Of a DNA stretch of 64,000 nt, positions 27,131 to 35,942 are shown piece after piece (within the stretch, counting starts at the first letter, position 1; each line of letters starts with the position of its first letter). The stretch spans positions 62,001 to 126,000 of the forward strand of contig NZ_JALKEV010000005.1 in NCBI RefSeq assembly GCF_023017105.1. Reading direction: 5' to 3'. The translations under genes were made by a program, and so were the position numbers. Source of the DNA: Halalkalibacter sp. APA_J-10(15). GTDB lineage: Bacteria > Bacillota > Bacilli > Bacillales > Bacillaceae_D. Below the pieces are notes generated by a model. That model did not search any database and had not been told where the DNA came from. It saw only the letters and a list, made by a program, of their open reading frames with translations.

Positions 27131-27178
27131 AGAGGTATCACAGAGAGTCAAAAATTGACTTTTTGCGATACCTTTTCT
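27131..27178 (+). terminator. Terminator between GH130 and LacI genes
   Basis: AGAGGTATC pairs with GATACCTTTT, enclosing a second hairpin GTCAAAAATTGAC. Confidence 0.55.
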
Positions 27179-27205
27179 GTAAAAGTAGGTAAGGAGGTGC
27201 GCGTA

Positions 27206-28204
27206 ATGAAAAGTAATATAACGATGAGAGATATAGCTGAACGTATTGGAGTAAGTAGTGTTACGGTATCAAAAGCATTAAATGATAAAGAGGGAGTAAG
27301 TGACGAGCTGAAAGCAAAAATTAAAGCGCTTGCGATAGAAATGGGTTATCGATTTAATGCAGTAGCGAAATCGATGAAGGAAGGCCTTTCTTATAATATA
27401 GGAATTATCATTCCTGAAAGATTTTCTGGTGGTAATTTTTATTTGAAATTCTATCAGCACATTACGACAATGCTTGAACAATATAATTATTATGGGATCT
27501 TGCAAGTTCTTTCGGCAGAGGATGAACGGAACTTACAGTTACCGAGAACGTACTATGAAAGTAAGGTTGATGGATTTATCATATTAGGTCAAATTAGTAG
27601 TAAGTACATTGATTTGTTAACTGATAATAATATTCCAAAAGTATTTTTAGACTTCTATACGGATCATTCTGATATCGATTCTATTATTACAGATAATTTT
27701 TATGGAGTATATGAATTAACGAATTATCTAGTGAAGGAAGGTCATAAAGATATAGCTTTTGTTGGTAATATCCATTCAACGAGCAGCATTCAGGATCGAT
27801 TTCTTGGGTATTATAAATCATTATTAGAACATAACCTAAGCTTAAGTGAGGATTATATTATTAACGACCGTGACGAAAAAGGGGCTTATGTTGATTTAGA
27901 AATACCTAATCCACTACCGTCAGCTTTTGTATGTAACTGCGATCAAGTCGGTTATAATTTAATGAATAAATTACGAACAATGGGGTATTCAGTTCCAGAA
28001 GATTGCTCAGTTGTTGGGTTTGATAATGATATTTATTCCACTTTAACAGAGCCTCAGTTGACAACGGTTGAAGTAAATATTGAGGAAATGTCAAAAGTAG
28101 CTGTCGAATTTATTATAGATAAGATTAAGAATGAGCACAAAAATTCCGGTCGTGTTCTTATAAAAGGAACGATTATTCACCGTGACTCCGTCAAAAGAAT
28201 TTAA
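27206..28204 (+). CDS. LacI family transcriptional regulator (mannan locus, 1)
   Basis: 332 residues from ATG 27206, fixed by AAGGAGGTG at 27191-27199; earlier in-frame codons extend into the terminator. LacI helix-turn-helix MRDIAERIGVSSVTVSKALNDKEGVSDELK followed by a sugar-binding-like domain (NIGIIIPERF, DGFIILGQI, DCSVVGFDNDIYSTLTEPQLTTVEVN). Lying between the phosphorylase and epimerase operons, it probably represses them in the absence of manno-oligosaccharide. It is clearly paralogous to the regulator at 42177 (shared PEDCSVVGFDN/PADCSVTGFDN end). Confidence 0.92.
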   Translation: MKSNITMRDIAERIGVSSVTVSKALNDKEGVSDELKAKIKALAIEMGYRFNAVAKSMKEGLSYNIGIIIPERFSGGNFYLKFYQHITTMLEQYNYYGILQVLSAEDERNLQLPRTYYESKVDGFIILGQISSKYIDLLTDNNIPKVFLDFYTDHSDIDSIITDNFYGVYELTNYLVKEGHKDIAFVGNIHSTSSIQDRFLGYYKSLLEHNLSLSEDYIINDRDEKGAYVDLEIPNPLPSAFVCNCDQVGYNLMNKLRTMGYSVPEDCSVVGFDNDIYSTLTEPQLTTVEVNIEEMSKVAVEFIIDKIKNEHKNSGRVLIKGTIIHRDSVKRI

Positions 28205-28219
28205 AGTAAATAAGAGAAA

Positions 28220-28256
28220 AAGATGTTGAGGGTTATAAACTTCAACATCTTTTTTA
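28220..28256 (+). terminator. Terminator after LacI gene (27206)
   Basis: GATGTTGA pairs with TTCAACATC followed by TTTTTT. Confidence 0.85.
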
Positions 28257-28322
28257 TCGTTTGGGTCAAATTATTAAGTATTATGAACGGAAAAATGACC
28301 ATTATAAAAAAGGAGAATTGTA

Positions 28323-28351
28323 TTGACAAGTAAGCGGTGTCAAGGTATCAT
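28323..28351 (+). promoter_or_regulatory. Consensus sigma-A promoter for epimerase operon
   Basis: TTGACA at 28323-28328 and TATCAT at 28346-28351 are separated by exactly 17 bases. TTGACA and TGTCAA (28338-28343) are also an inverted repeat with a 9-base gap, so a repressor site may overlap the -35 box. Confidence 0.7.
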
Positions 28352-28514
28352 ACGTTATGCAACTTAAACGATAAAGTCATTAATTGGTATTTGGTAAGTA
28401 ATTCTAATTTTTATATGAATAAGATTCACGTCATTAAGTGATCGGTTTGTATGAGTGTTAGGACATGTGTGAAATTCGGTCGTTACTTTATTCTTGGGAA
28501 GAGGTGTTAGTGTA

Positions 28515-28634
28515 ATGGGTCAAGTGAAGAGCATTGGTGAGTCGTTATCTTATATGCCTTGGCAGGAGGAAAGTCAAGCGGAGACCATTGGCCTGTTTGG
28601 AGACATTAATGATCCTTTAGAAGAGAATGTGTAA
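28515..28634 (+). CDS. Small protein or leader peptide (39 aa)
   Basis: ATG at 28515, preceded by GAAGAGGTG, opens a 39-residue frame: MGQVKSIGESLSYMPWQEES...DPLEENV. The sequence is acidic, soluble-looking and unlike any family I know. It lies on the leader of the epimerase mRNA, and an intrinsic terminator follows 26 bases after its stop, before the epimerase gene. It may be a true small protein or part of an attenuation device. Confidence 0.5.
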   Translation: MGQVKSIGESLSYMPWQEESQAETIGLFGDINDPLEENV

Positions 28635-28659
28635 GTAAGGAATTTGTTTCATGTGTTTC

Positions 28660-28700
28660 AGCCCGCTATGGATGGTTGTTCTCTTAGCGGGCTTGTTTAT
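28660..28700 (+). terminator. Terminator/attenuator ahead of epimerase gene
   Basis: AGCCCGCTA (28660-28668) pairs with TAGCGGGCT (28685-28693), followed by TGTTTAT. It lies between the 39-residue frame and the epimerase ribosome binding site, with no second promoter evident in the 30 bases left, so read-through must be allowed or controlled. Confidence 0.65.
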
Positions 28701-28730
28701 CTAAATGAAAAGAAAAAGGAGTAGGTTGAG

Positions 28731-29933
28731 ATGATTCCACAATTAGAACTACGTCAACAAATTGAAAAGCATCTTACGAATGACATTTTACCTTACTGGA
28801 TTGATCATACGATAGATGAAGAATATGGTGGGTTTTATGGTTATATAACGAATGACCAACAGGTTAATAAAGAAGCAGAAAAAGGGTGTATATTAAACTC
28901 CCGTATCCTTTGGAGCTATTCAAAAGCTTACCAAATGTTTAAGGACGAACGTTACTTAAAAGTTGCTAATCACGCATATTCATTTTTAATTGAATCATTT
29001 ATAGACCCTGAGCAGGGCGGAGTTTACTGGATGGTTGATTATAAAGGACATCCAGTAGAAGACCGTAAGCACATATATAATCAATCTTTTGCCATTTATG
29101 GATTGTCTGAATATTACATGGCAACTGGAAATGAAGAAAGCTTGGAAATAGCAAAAGAGCTGTATGAATTAATCGAGAAGTATGCGTATGATCAGGATAA
29201 TAAAGGGTATTTAGAAGCTTTTACTCGTACGTGGGGTGTAGATGAAGATTTACGATTAAGTGGTAAGGATTTAAATTCTGCAAAATCAATGAATACTCAT
29301 TTGCACATTCTCGAAGCTTACACGAACCTATACCGAGTATGGAAGGATGAAGGTTTGAAGAGGCAGTTAACCGAGTTAATTGAAGTGACGTTAGACCATA
29401 TTGTTCATCCAGACACGTACCAATTTATATTGTTCTTTAATGAACAGTGGCAACCTGCGTCCAATACGATTTCTTATGGTCATGATATTGAAGGAAGCTG
29501 GCTATTATATGAAGCGGCAGAGGTTCTTCAAAATGAACGCTTATTAGAAAGAGTAGAAAATGTATCGTTAAAAATGGCGAAAAAAGTGTTAGAAGACGGA
29601 ATAGATTCAGATGGAAGTGTCATGAATGAGCTAGAGGGAAACGGACATTTAGATAAGGACCGTGTATGGTGGGTGCAGGCTGAATCGATGGTTGGTTTTT
29701 ATAACGCATTTCATCTTACGAAGGATCCAGCATATTATAATGCGGTCGAACGCTTATGGCAATATATAACCAAATATGTCATTGACCATAAAAGTGGTGA
29801 ATGGTACTGGAAGTTAGATGAAAATAATCATGTGTATCATGATTTTCCGAAGGTGGAGCCATGGAAATGTCCATATCACAATTCAAGATTCTGCTTTGAA
29901 ATGATTGAACGAATTAATAAAGAACAAGGCTAA
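28731..29933 (+). CDS. Cellobiose 2-epimerase (AGE superfamily)
   Basis: 400 residues, (alpha/alpha)6-barrel epimerase. Catalytic-type histidines are visible: His190/His192 in NTHLHILEAY, His251 in YGHDIEGSWLLYEAAE and His383 in CPYHNSRFCFEM. GGFYGYI near residue 33-39 and ILNSRILWSYS are typical of cellobiose 2-epimerases rather than N-acylglucosamine epimerases. It converts beta-1,4-mannobiose to mannosyl-glucose, the substrate of the GH130 enzyme. It starts an apparent operon with the GH113, kinase, isomerase and esterase genes. Cytoplasmic; AAAAGGAGTAGG precedes the ATG. Confidence 0.92.
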   Translation: MIPQLELRQQIEKHLTNDILPYWIDHTIDEEYGGFYGYITNDQQVNKEAEKGCILNSRILWSYSKAYQMFKDERYLKVANHAYSFLIESFIDPEQGGVYWMVDYKGHPVEDRKHIYNQSFAIYGLSEYYMATGNEESLEIAKELYELIEKYAYDQDNKGYLEAFTRTWGVDEDLRLSGKDLNSAKSMNTHLHILEAYTNLYRVWKDEGLKRQLTELIEVTLDHIVHPDTYQFILFFNEQWQPASNTISYGHDIEGSWLLYEAAEVLQNERLLERVENVSLKMAKKVLEDGIDSDGSVMNELEGNGHLDKDRVWWVQAESMVGFYNAFHLTKDPAYYNAVERLWQYITKYVIDHKSGEWYWKLDENNHVYHDFPKVEPWKCPYHNSRFCFEMIERINKEQG

Positions 29934-29957
29934 TGATAACAAAGGGGAGTTTGCGTA

Positions 29958-30890
29958 ATGAATTTTATTAAAGGAATGACTTGGGGTTGGGTTGGTATCC
30001 GTGGGCAATGGGCGACGGAGGAAGCGAAGCACTCTATGAAAAAAATGAAAGAGCGTTTAGCTGTGAATTGGACTGCAATTGCGTTTCAAGGGCTACAAGA
30101 AACAGCACATTCGACAGAGATTAATTACAAAGATGGTACGGTCGTAACAGATGATGAAGTGTATTGGGCTATTAATGAAGCAAAAGATTTAGGTTTGTCT
30201 GTTTGCTTAAAACCTGTTGTTAATTGCTCTGACGGAACATGGAGAGCACACATTAATTTCTTTGATCTTGATGTCCCTTGTGAACCGAAATGGTCAGAAT
30301 GGTTTGAAAGTTATACGAATTTCATCTTACATTATGCCAAAATAGCTGAAGAGACAGATTGTGAAATGTTCTGTGTTGGCTGTGAAATGGTACAAACCGA
30401 TCGCCGTGAGCAGGAATGGCGAGAACTAATTCGTAAAGTACGTGAAGTGTATTCAGGTGTTGTTACTTATAATTGTGATAAATACCAAGAAGGCCAAGTG
30501 AAATGGTGGGATGCGGTCGATGTTATCTCATCTAGCGGCTATTATCCTGTTGATTCCTGGGATGAACACATTCAACGTATTAAAAAAGTCGTTAAACGAT
30601 GGGGAAAGCCGTTTTTCTTTATGGAGGCAGGCTGTCCTAGTCGATTCGGATCGCCGATGGTTCCGAATGATTGGAATTTAAACAAAGGGCAAGTGAGTGA
30701 AGAAGCCCAAGATGACTATTATAAGGAAATGTTTTCTAAGTTAGATAATGAAGAATGGTTCGGTGGTTACATGCTTTGGGATTGGCCGGCTCATTTATAT
30801 GAACGCGATCAAGCTTCTTCGAATGATGATTATTGCATGTACGGCAAAAAAGCAGAGAAAACCGTTCGAAATTATTATTCATCTAAATAG
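29958..30890 (+). CDS. GH113 family beta-mannanase-like enzyme (1)
   Basis: 310 residues, single TIM barrel, no signal peptide. GH113 signatures: FIKGMTWGW at the start, LKPVVN after strand 3, acid/base Glu143 in FCVGCEM, SSSGYYP, nucleophile Glu223 in FFMEAGC, and MLWDWPAH near the end. GH113 enzymes hydrolyse or transglycosylate beta-1,4-mannan chains. Being cytoplasmic, this one should trim imported manno-oligosaccharides to mannobiose or mannose for the epimerase/phosphorylase pair. A paralogue with the same motifs is at 41007. It follows the epimerase by 24 bases with an AAAGGGGAG ribosome binding site. Confidence 0.88.
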   Translation: MNFIKGMTWGWVGIRGQWATEEAKHSMKKMKERLAVNWTAIAFQGLQETAHSTEINYKDGTVVTDDEVYWAINEAKDLGLSVCLKPVVNCSDGTWRAHINFFDLDVPCEPKWSEWFESYTNFILHYAKIAEETDCEMFCVGCEMVQTDRREQEWRELIRKVREVYSGVVTYNCDKYQEGQVKWWDAVDVISSSGYYPVDSWDEHIQRIKKVVKRWGKPFFFMEAGCPSRFGSPMVPNDWNLNKGQVSEEAQDDYYKEMFSKLDNEEWFGGYMLWDWPAHLYERDQASSNDDYCMYGKKAEKTVRNYYSSK

Positions 30891-30904
30891 ATGTACCAAA
30901 AAAA

Positions 30905-30943
30905 GTCAGATCAGAAAGAAGGCCTTCTGGTCTGACCTCTTTC
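30905..30943 (+). terminator. Hairpin after GH113 gene 1
   Basis: GTCAGATCAGAA (30905-30916) pairs with TTCTGGTCTGAC (30925-30936) with one G-U, followed by CTCTTTC. Probably a partial terminator inside the cluster. Confidence 0.6.
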
Positions 30944-31072
30944 ATTCTGCCCTTATTTCTAAAAGTCAGTAAGTACTTTCTGGATGTGCGAAGGTTCTTG
31001 AAATGTCGTTGTACATTTCTTATAGTAAAGTGAGCGTTAAGGAAATAATTAAGTAGAAAGTAGGGGGAAGTA

Positions 31073-32032
31073 TTGTATTTAATTGGAGTTGATTTAGGAG
31101 GTACACAAATACGAGCAGGTCTTTTTACTGAATTTGGTGAGCTGATTAAAAGAGAAAGTACGCTAACTCAGGCCAAAGAAGGACCGGATGCTGTTATGAA
31201 ACGATTAATCTCATTGATTGAGCGAGTGAGCGATGAAACGATTAAAATAGAAGGGAAACAAGCGATACTAGGAATTGGGATAGGATCTCCAGGACCATTA
31301 GATGTGTTTCAAGGGACGATTCTATCGCCTCCGAATTTACCTGGTTGGGTAAATATTCCTTTAAGAAATATTCTTGAAGAACACTTTCATGTACCTGTTT
31401 ATCTTAACAATGATGCTAATGCTGCTGCCTTGGGGGAATATTACTTTGGGGCAGGAAAAGGGAAAAGAAATATGGTGTATATGACGATAAGTACGGGAGT
31501 AGGGACAGGAATACTAGATAATGGTCACTTGCTGTTAGGAGTCAATGGAAGTTCAGCAGAGGTTGGACATATGAGCCTAAACCCTGATGGTCCTGTATGT
31601 GGCTGTGGGAATCGAGGCTGTCTAGAAGCATATACCTCAGGTACAGGGATTATGAATAGAACAAAAGAGCGATTACGAGAGAGTTCAGTTAATAGTGTTT
31701 TAAGAGATAAGAATCCAATTACGTCTAAAGACGTTTTTGATGCAGCCAAAAGAAACGATGAGTTAGCATTAGAGATTGTTGAAGAAACGAGAACATTTTT
31801 AGGTGTAGGACTTGTTAATGTTATCCACTTATATAACCCAGAATTGATCATTTTCGGAGGAGGAGTGAGTAAGGTAGGGGACTACTTATTCAATCCTGCC
31901 ATTGAGTTTGCCAAAGAGAAAGCGATGAAACCTCTGGCTGATCATTTGCAATTCAAAATGGCACAGTTAGGCGACGATGTTGGTTTAATTGGGGCGGCTG
32001 CATTAGTGAAATATAACGAAACACAGTCATAG
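31073..32032 (+). CDS. ROK family sugar kinase (glucokinase/mannokinase type)
   Basis: 319 residues from TTG 31073, placed by AGGGGGA. ROK features: phosphate-binding IGVDLGGTQIRAGLF at the N-terminus, LNNDANAAALGEYYFGAG with the catalytic Asp, EVGHMSLNPDGPVCGCGNRGCLEAYTSGTGI (the zinc CxCGxxGCxE motif), and FGGGVSKVG. It phosphorylates a hexose with ATP, most likely the glucose released by the phosphorylase or free mannose. It stands directly before mannose-6-phosphate isomerase, making a mannose route plausible; sequence alone does not separate glucose from mannose or fructose. Confidence 0.9.
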   Translation: MYLIGVDLGGTQIRAGLFTEFGELIKRESTLTQAKEGPDAVMKRLISLIERVSDETIKIEGKQAILGIGIGSPGPLDVFQGTILSPPNLPGWVNIPLRNILEEHFHVPVYLNNDANAAALGEYYFGAGKGKRNMVYMTISTGVGTGILDNGHLLLGVNGSSAEVGHMSLNPDGPVCGCGNRGCLEAYTSGTGIMNRTKERLRESSVNSVLRDKNPITSKDVFDAAKRNDELALEIVEETRTFLGVGLVNVIHLYNPELIIFGGGVSKVGDYLFNPAIEFAKEKAMKPLADHLQFKMAQLGDDVGLIGAAALVKYNETQS

Positions 32033-32070
32033 AAATGTCTGGATTCCAAATATTGAACAGGAGGATGAAA

Positions 32071-33045
32071 ATGTATAATGAACCGATTTTTCTAGAACCG
32101 AAATTTAAAGATCGCATTTGGGGTGGAAAGAAGCTTAGGGAGCTTTTTGGCTATACGATTCCGACTGAGACGACAGGTGAGTGCTGGGGGATATCAGCGC
32201 ACGAGAATGGTCCCTCGACCATTCAAAATGGTCCTTTAGCTGGTCGGACGCTAATTGATGCTTGGAATGACCATCGAGAGCTATTCGGAAATGAAAAGGG
32301 TGAGCAATTTCCTCTTTTAGTGAAGATTTTGGATGCGAATAAAGACTTATCTGTCCAAGTTCATCCCGATGATGACTATGCACGTGTAAATGAAAATGGT
32401 GAGCTCGGTAAAACAGAATGCTGGTATGTGATTGATTGTGAAGAGGGGGCAGAATTGATCTTAGGTCATCACGCTCAAACGAAAGAGGAATTCGTAACAT
32501 TGATAGAAAAAGGAGCGTGGGATAAATTGTTAAAGAAAGTGCCCATTTCTCCAGGGGACTTCTATTATGTCCCGAGTGGTACTGTTCATGCCATTGGAAA
32601 AGGGACTCTTATTCTTGAAACGCAGCAAAGCTCAGATACGACTTATCGAGTGTATGACTATGATCGTATTGATGATAAAGGAAATGCGCGTGAGCTACAT
32701 ATTCGTCAATCAATTGATGTAACGACAATCCCACATCAGGATACATATCCAGAACAAACGGAGTTGAGCGATCAAGGTCTAGTAAAGAAAAAACTAGTGT
32801 CACAGGAGTACTTTACTGTCTTTCATGGAACGTTAGCAGGCGCGTATGAAACAGAGCATACAGAAAATTATTTATTAGTTAGTATTCTAGCTGGTGAAGG
32901 TGAGGTTGTTGTTAATGGAACATCTCATCCTTTTTCAAAGGGTGACCATTTTATTATTCCTGCAACTGTTGAACGTTATGAATTAATAGGAAATGCCGAA
33001 ATGATCTATTCATATTCCACAGTTAAAGAAAAGAAGTGGGGGTAA
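32071..33045 (+). CDS. manA: Mannose-6-phosphate isomerase, class I
   Basis: 324 residues from ATG 32071, set by AGGAGG at 32059-32064; an upstream in-frame ATG at 32035 lacks one. Type I isomerase of the short Bacillus kind: FKDRIWGGKKLRELFG, ECWGISAHENGPS, zinc-site residues in LSVQVHPDD and ELGKTECWYVID, and VPSGTVHAIGKGTLILETQQSSDTTYRVYDYDR. It converts mannose 6-phosphate to fructose 6-phosphate, joining mannan catabolism to glycolysis. It is 38 bases after the kinase and 4 bases before the esterase. Confidence 0.95.
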   Translation: MYNEPIFLEPKFKDRIWGGKKLRELFGYTIPTETTGECWGISAHENGPSTIQNGPLAGRTLIDAWNDHRELFGNEKGEQFPLLVKILDANKDLSVQVHPDDDYARVNENGELGKTECWYVIDCEEGAELILGHHAQTKEEFVTLIEKGAWDKLLKKVPISPGDFYYVPSGTVHAIGKGTLILETQQSSDTTYRVYDYDRIDDKGNARELHIRQSIDVTTIPHQDTYPEQTELSDQGLVKKKLVSQEYFTVFHGTLAGAYETEHTENYLLVSILAGEGEVVVNGTSHPFSKGDHFIIPATVERYELIGNAEMIYSYSTVKEKKWG

Positions 33046-33049
33046 TATT

Positions 33050-34012
33050 ATGCCATTAATTGATATGTCTCTTGAAGAGTTAGTTGAATATAAAGGAAGA
33101 AATCCGAAGCCGAAAGATTTTGATCAGTATTGGGAAAGAGCATTAGCAGAAATGGAGGCAGTTGATGCTAAAGTGGATTTTGTTCGGAGTGAATTCCAAG
33201 TTCCATTTGCTGAATGTTTCCATTTATATTTTACAGGTGTGAAAGGGGCCAGAATACATTGTAAGTATGTGAAGCCGAAATATACCTCACAACCTCATCC
33301 AGCAGTTATTCAATTTCATGGCTATACGGTTAACTCAGGAGAATGGGCTGGTTTATTAAGCATTGCTTCATTAGGTTATTCAGTCATAGCGATGGACGTA
33401 CGTGGGCAAGGTGGATATTCAGAGGATACCGGAGGAGTGAGGGGGAATACTCATCATGGTCATATTATTCGTGGACTCGATGATGAGGGAGCAGATCACT
33501 TACTTTTCCGTCATATCTTTTTAGATACAGCTCAAATTGCTAGGATTGTGATGGATTTACCAGAAGTGAATGAAGAAAGGGTTATTGCAACAGGATGGTC
33601 ACAAGGTGGTGCGTTAACATTGGCTTGTGCTGCCTTAGAACCAAGAATTAAAAAAGCCGCCCCTGTTTATCCTTTTTTAAGTGATTATCAGCGGGTGTGG
33701 GAAATGGATTTAGCGAAGGATGCTTATCATGAGCTGAAAGAGTACTTTAGACATTTTGATCCTCAGCATAAACGTGAAGAAGAGATATTTACGAAGCTAG
33801 GCTATATCGATATTCAGCATTTAGCACCACGTATAAAAGCAGATGTATTAATGGCCGTTGGGTTAATGGATACAGTGTGTCCACCGTCGACACAATTTGC
33901 AACATATAACAAAATAACATCTTCTAAACGTTATGAGCTGTACCCAGATTTCGGACATGAGCACCTGCCAGGTCATCCTGATCGTATTCTTCAATATATT
34001 TTAGATATATAA
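33050..34012 (+). CDS. CE7 acetyl esterase (acetyl xylan esterase/cephalosporin-C deacetylase)
   Basis: 320 residues, the standard CE7 length. Catalytic triad Ser184 in TGWSQGGAL, Asp274 in GLMDTVCPPS and His303 in FGHEHLPGHPD; RGQGGYSEDTGG is the RGQ motif. No signal peptide. CE7 enzymes remove acetyl groups from short sugar oligomers inside the cell; in this setting acetylated (galacto)glucomanno-oligosaccharides are the probable substrate, though xylo-oligosaccharides cannot be excluded. It ends the operon begun at 28731, followed by a terminator-like hairpin. Confidence 0.92.
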   Translation: MPLIDMSLEELVEYKGRNPKPKDFDQYWERALAEMEAVDAKVDFVRSEFQVPFAECFHLYFTGVKGARIHCKYVKPKYTSQPHPAVIQFHGYTVNSGEWAGLLSIASLGYSVIAMDVRGQGGYSEDTGGVRGNTHHGHIIRGLDDEGADHLLFRHIFLDTAQIARIVMDLPEVNEERVIATGWSQGGALTLACAALEPRIKKAAPVYPFLSDYQRVWEMDLAKDAYHELKEYFRHFDPQHKREEEIFTKLGYIDIQHLAPRIKADVLMAVGLMDTVCPPSTQFATYNKITSSKRYELYPDFGHEHLPGHPDRILQYILDI

Positions 34013-34023
34013 GATAGTAATGG

Positions 34024-34057
34024 GGTGTCTTAAAAGAAGGACTTTTGAGACACCTTC
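34024..34057 (+). terminator. Terminator after esterase gene
   Basis: GGTGTCTTAAAAG pairs with CTTTTGAGACACC, then TTCAGTTATTTT. Confidence 0.65.
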
Positions 34058-34092
34058 AGTTATTTTAGGAATTTCTTTAAGGAGTGGGTTTT

Positions 34093-35880
34093 ATGGGGGA
34101 GAAGAAAAATCAATCCTTTAATTATGAACCGTTATTTAGCGGGAATGAGGTGAAGCAGGGGAGGGCTTTACATACGTTTTTGCAATTATACAAGGGGCAA
34201 GTAAGAAATATTGTTTTATCTTTTATTTTCTTTTTGATGAAGCATTCACCTGTGTGGGTCATACCTGTTGTGACAGCTAATATGATTAATATAGCTAGTG
34301 CTCCAGATGAACGAAATGTAGCAGAATTGTGGATCAATTTTGCTGTTGTCGTTTTAGTTATTGTGCAAAACATTCCTTCTCAAGTGCTACATGTTAGTTT
34401 CTTAAGCAAAGCTTCAAGACATGTTGAAGCAGGATTAAGAAGTACGTTAATTCGTAAATTACAGCATTTGTCGATATCCTATCATAGTGAGTTGCGCTCG
34501 GGGAAATTACAAGCAAAGGTACTTCGAGATGTAGAAAATATTGAGGTTCTCTCTAAACAAGTGATGTTTACTTTTTCTGCTGCGGTTACAAATGTGGTTG
34601 TAGCGATAACAGTAACGGCTTTTCGTGATGGAACGATGGCTTTATTTTTTATTTTGGTCATTCCTCTTGCGATTGGTTTAGTTATCCTCTTCAAGAAAAG
34701 ATTGAGACAACGTAACCGAGAATTTAGAACGCAAATTGAAGTGATGTCAGGTCAAGTGGCGGAAACAGTAAATATGATCCCTGTTACAAGAGCTCATGGA
34801 CTTGAAGATTTAGAAATTAAAAAAACGGATTCTACGCTAAAGGACCTAAAGGGAAAGGGGTATAAATTAGATATTGCTGAAGCGTTCTTTGGCGCATCAG
34901 GTTGGGTCGTTTTTCAAGTGTTTCAAATGATTTGCTTAATTTTTACAGCATACCTCGTGTATAGTGGACAAATGCCAATCGGCGATATTGCTCTGTATCA
35001 AGCTTATTTTACAACGATACTCATGTCAGTGAATCAGATTATAAATGTGTACCCTCAATTAGCAAAAGGCTATGAATCGATTATTTCGGTCTCAGAAGTG
35101 TTATTTTCAAAAGAAATGGTTGAATATCAAGGTGAGAAGCGACTGGGACATTTAAAAGGGCAGTTTACATTTGAAGATGTGAGCTTTCATTATAAAGATA
35201 CGAAGAAGCATGTTCTTAATCGTTTTAATTTAACTGTGAAGCCTGGAGAATGTATAGCCTTTGTCGGGGAATCAGGTGCAGGCAAATCAACAGTTCTAAG
35301 CATGGTAGTTGGTTTTTATCGCCCAACGGAAGGGAGGATTTTAATCGATGATGTCTCTTTCGATGACCTAAACATGCAGGCATACAGGCAAAGAATTGCG
35401 GTTGTTCCTCAAAATACGGTACTATTTTCCGGATCAATCAGAGACAATATAACATATGGATTAGATAATGTATCTGAGGGGCAACTTCAGCAGGTTGTAC
35501 AAATGGCTAACCTTCACGATGTTATTGCGGAAATGCCAGACGGATTGAATACGTTAATTGGCGAGCATGGTGGTAAGCTTTCAGGGGGGCAACGCCAACG
35601 TATTGCCATTGCTCGTGCTCTAGTTCGAAACCCTGAAGTGATCCTATTAGATGAAGCGACTTCTGCATTGGATAATAAGTCTGAATTTCACGTGCAAGAG
35701 GCGATTCGTGAGCTAATTAAAGGACGTACGACATTTATTGTGGCACATCGGCTATCTACGATAAGGGATGCCGACCGAATTGTTGTCATGAAAGAAGGGA
35801 AATGTGTGGAAGTAGGAACGTTTGATGAATTAATGGAAAAACAAGGTGAGTTTTATCAGTTGAAAAAAATGCAACATTAA
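34093..35880 (+). CDS. ABC transporter, fused permease and ATPase (exporter type)
   Basis: 595 residues from ATG 34093 (AAGGAGTGGG upstream; GTG at 34084 lies within that site). Six membrane helices over residues 30-310, then an ATPase domain: Walker A GESGAGKST, Q-loop VVPQNTVLF, signature LSGGQRQRIAIARAL, Walker B VILLDEATSALD, H-loop VAHRLST. It is of the homodimeric MdlB/LmrA exporter type. Its place in a sugar-utilisation cluster is odd, since sugar uptake uses separate importers; it may export an inhibitor or by-product, or be unrelated. Substrate unknown. Confidence 0.93.
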   Translation: MGEKKNQSFNYEPLFSGNEVKQGRALHTFLQLYKGQVRNIVLSFIFFLMKHSPVWVIPVVTANMINIASAPDERNVAELWINFAVVVLVIVQNIPSQVLHVSFLSKASRHVEAGLRSTLIRKLQHLSISYHSELRSGKLQAKVLRDVENIEVLSKQVMFTFSAAVTNVVVAITVTAFRDGTMALFFILVIPLAIGLVILFKKRLRQRNREFRTQIEVMSGQVAETVNMIPVTRAHGLEDLEIKKTDSTLKDLKGKGYKLDIAEAFFGASGWVVFQVFQMICLIFTAYLVYSGQMPIGDIALYQAYFTTILMSVNQIINVYPQLAKGYESIISVSEVLFSKEMVEYQGEKRLGHLKGQFTFEDVSFHYKDTKKHVLNRFNLTVKPGECIAFVGESGAGKSTVLSMVVGFYRPTEGRILIDDVSFDDLNMQAYRQRIAVVPQNTVLFSGSIRDNITYGLDNVSEGQLQQVVQMANLHDVIAEMPDGLNTLIGEHGGKLSGGQRQRIAIARALVRNPEVILLDEATSALDNKSEFHVQEAIRELIKGRTTFIVAHRLSTIRDADRIVVMKEGKCVEVGTFDELMEKQGEFYQLKKMQH

Positions 35881-35886
35881 ATAAAT

Positions 35887-35923
35887 AGAGCTGATACATT
35901 TGACGATTATTGTATCAGCTCTA
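35887..35923 (+). other. Stem-loop between exporter and DUF624 genes
   Basis: AGAGCTGATACA (35887-35898) and TGTATCAGCTCT (35911-35922) form a perfect 12-bp stem. No U tract follows, so partial termination or mRNA processing is likelier than a full stop. Confidence 0.6.
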
Positions 35924-35942
35924 TATAAGTAGGTGTTTAATC

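Larger units (their letters stand above)
28205..28514. other. Intergenic region with terminator and strong promoter
   Basis: 310 bases between the LacI gene and a 39-residue leader frame. It holds the LacI terminator (28220-28256) and a consensus promoter at 28323-28351. Roughly 160 untranslated bases separate the promoter from the small frame. Confidence 0.6.
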
